From contig NZ_LKEU01000015.1 of the NCBI RefSeq assembly GCF_001766835.1, positions 1-64,000 on the forward strand: a DNA stretch of 64,000 bases, in the 5' to 3' direction. This stretch comes from Acetobacterium wieringae. GTDB lineage: Bacteria; Bacillota; Clostridia; Eubacteriales; Eubacteriaceae. Every line of letters begins with the position of its first letter. Within the stretch, counting starts at the first letter, position 1. This document shows, in pieces, positions 63,066 through 64,000 of this stretch. Both the position numbers and the translations under genes were made by a program. The notes beneath the pieces were generated by a model that saw only the letters and a program-made list of their open reading frames with translations, searched no databases and was not told the DNA's origin.

Positions 63066-64000
63066 TTAATCAACAGTCAATAAGTGATTAATAAATTGTT
63101 GCGCCGTTCGACCTGAAATACCACCATGCATCATTTCCCACTGATTTGCGGCCATTCGCAGTTCTTCTTCCGGTAAATTCAACCCTTCTTTCCGGGCAAG
63201 TTCTTCAACAATTGTAAAAAATTGCTTCTGACTGGGTCGCTCGAAAAATATTGTTACTCCAAAGCGATTTACCAATGACATTTTTTCCTGCATTGTATCT
63301 GAACGGTGAATCTCACCATTTTTTTGTATATCATCCCGATCATTCCAGGTTTCCCTGATCAAATGACGTCGATTCGAAGTCGCGTAAATTAAAATATTAT
63401 CTGGCTTCGTTTCAACGCCGCCTTCGATGACAGCCTTCAGAAATTTATATTCGATTTCGAATTCTTCAAAAGACAGATCATCCATGTATATGATGAAACG
63501 GTAATTCCGATTTTTTATTTTGGCAATTACCGCTGATAAATCCCGAAACTGATGCTTGTAGATTTCAATCATCCGTAATCCCTGATCATAAAACTCGTTG
63601 ATGATTGCTTTAATACTTGTCGATTTTCCGGTTCCACTATCCCCAAACAGCAAGACGTTGTTGGCCTTTTTTCCCTGAACAAAGGCCCGGGTATTATCAA
63701 GCAATTTCTGTTTCTGTAATTCATAGCCTACCAGATCCGTCAGCATCACCTTATCCATATTGTTAATAGGCTGAAAGAACAACGTTTTATCCGATTCACC
63801 GGCTGAAACCCGGAACGCCTTATTCAAGCCAAACATTCCAACACCATAGCTGGCATAAAAACAGGTTAGCGCTTCAAAAAAATCGTCACCGTTTTTTGCC
63901 TGTTCCAGAGTTTGGCATAATTCCCCAACTTTTTGACTGACATTCTGGTTGTACATAAATTCTGGTTTTCGGATCGCCTGGTAATTCGAAATGCGACTAA
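63066..64000 (-). CDS. DUF815-family AAA ATPase, 5' end beyond the window
   Basis: The visible part is at least 311 residues. The first ATG in the window is at 63956, but the frame stays open to base 64000 with coding-like residues (YQAIRKPEF just before it), so the gene begins outside. DUF815 proteins have an N-terminal region before the AAA core, which fits. Walker A is [18 protein letters not shown], Walker B is [11 protein letters not shown], and the sensor region [13 protein letters not shown] with [13 protein letters not shown] is typical. The role is not known; a chaperone- or clamp-loader-like ATPase is plausible. It reads toward the small genes at 61463-62830, with 235 bases in between. 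Confidence 0.88.
   Translation of the reverse strand, partial: SRISNYQAIRKPEFMYNQNVSQKVGELCQTLEQAKNGDDFFEALTCFYASYGVGMFGLNKAFRVSAGESDKTLFFQPINNMDKVMLTDLVGYELQKQKLLDNTRAFVQGKKANNVLLFGDSGTGKSTSIKAIINEFYDQGLRMIEIYKHQFRDLSAVIAKIKNRNYRFIIYMDDLSFEEFEIEYKFLKAVIEGGVETKPDNILIYATSNRRHLIRETWNDRDDIQKNGEIHRSDTMQEKMSLVNRFGVTIFFERPSQKQFFTIVEELARKEGLNLPEEELRMAANQWEMMHGGISGRTAQQFINHLLTVD

Overview
The window reads as chromosome of a low-to-moderate G+C Gram-positive anaerobe of the Clostridia. Strong AGGAGG-type ribosome sites, a SAM-I riboswitch before metK, the dnaE-pfkA-pyk block, a GlpP-type antiterminator and flavoprotein glycerol-3-phosphate dehydrogenases with DUF1667 subunits fit an acetogen such as Acetobacterium or a relative in the Eubacteriaceae. 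That placement is inference; there is no rRNA gene here to settle it.

Bases 1-5640 are accessory DNA. A complete IS3-family element (128-1475, 3-bp CAT target duplication) has landed inside the orfA of a second, different IS3-family element. Next comes an A+T-rich pair on the minus strand: a DUF2971 protein and an 833-residue PHP-plus-AAA ATPase, a plausible defence module. The region ends at a 3' tRNA remnant (about 5636-5680), which may be an old integration scar.

Bases 5704-30644 are mostly core genes: thiI and a cysteine desulfurase, dcd, mutS2, a U32 peptidase, a glycosyltransferase, two small stress/redox genes, metK with its riboswitch, an aminopeptidase P, a small exporter, a TtcA-like tRNA thiolase, a WalRK-like two-component system with a propeller lipoprotein, then pyk, pfkA and dnaE.

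Bases 30700-36690 hold a glycerol module: a promoter and possible leader peptide, glpK, glpP, a hairpin attenuator, then a three-gene G3P dehydrogenase (FAD subunit with BFD-like cysteines, second flavoprotein, DUF1667). Bases 36817-40672 hold a surface O-acylation cassette (SGNH hydrolase, DUF4358 lipoprotein, MBOAT, DHHW protein).

Bases 40716-61377 are a roughly 20-kb catabolic cluster, all on the minus strand. In transcription order it has split transketolase, a long transaldolase, class II aldolase, an acyloin/2-oxoacid dehydrogenase complex (E1 alpha, E1 beta, E2, E3) with its own lipoate ligase, a second glycerol kinase and G3P-dehydrogenase trio, a PHP phosphoesterase, a HAD phosphatase, a DeoC-type aldolase, an FGGY kinase and a GntR/UTRA repressor. 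Two of its promoters carry the same GGTCATGACC-type operator next to the start site, and a third carries a perfect 30-bp palindrome. The natural substrate is not obvious; this is the most interesting metabolic system in the window.

The right end has four small monocistronic genes, three of them followed by a terminator-like hairpin, and a DUF815 ATPase that runs off the window edge.
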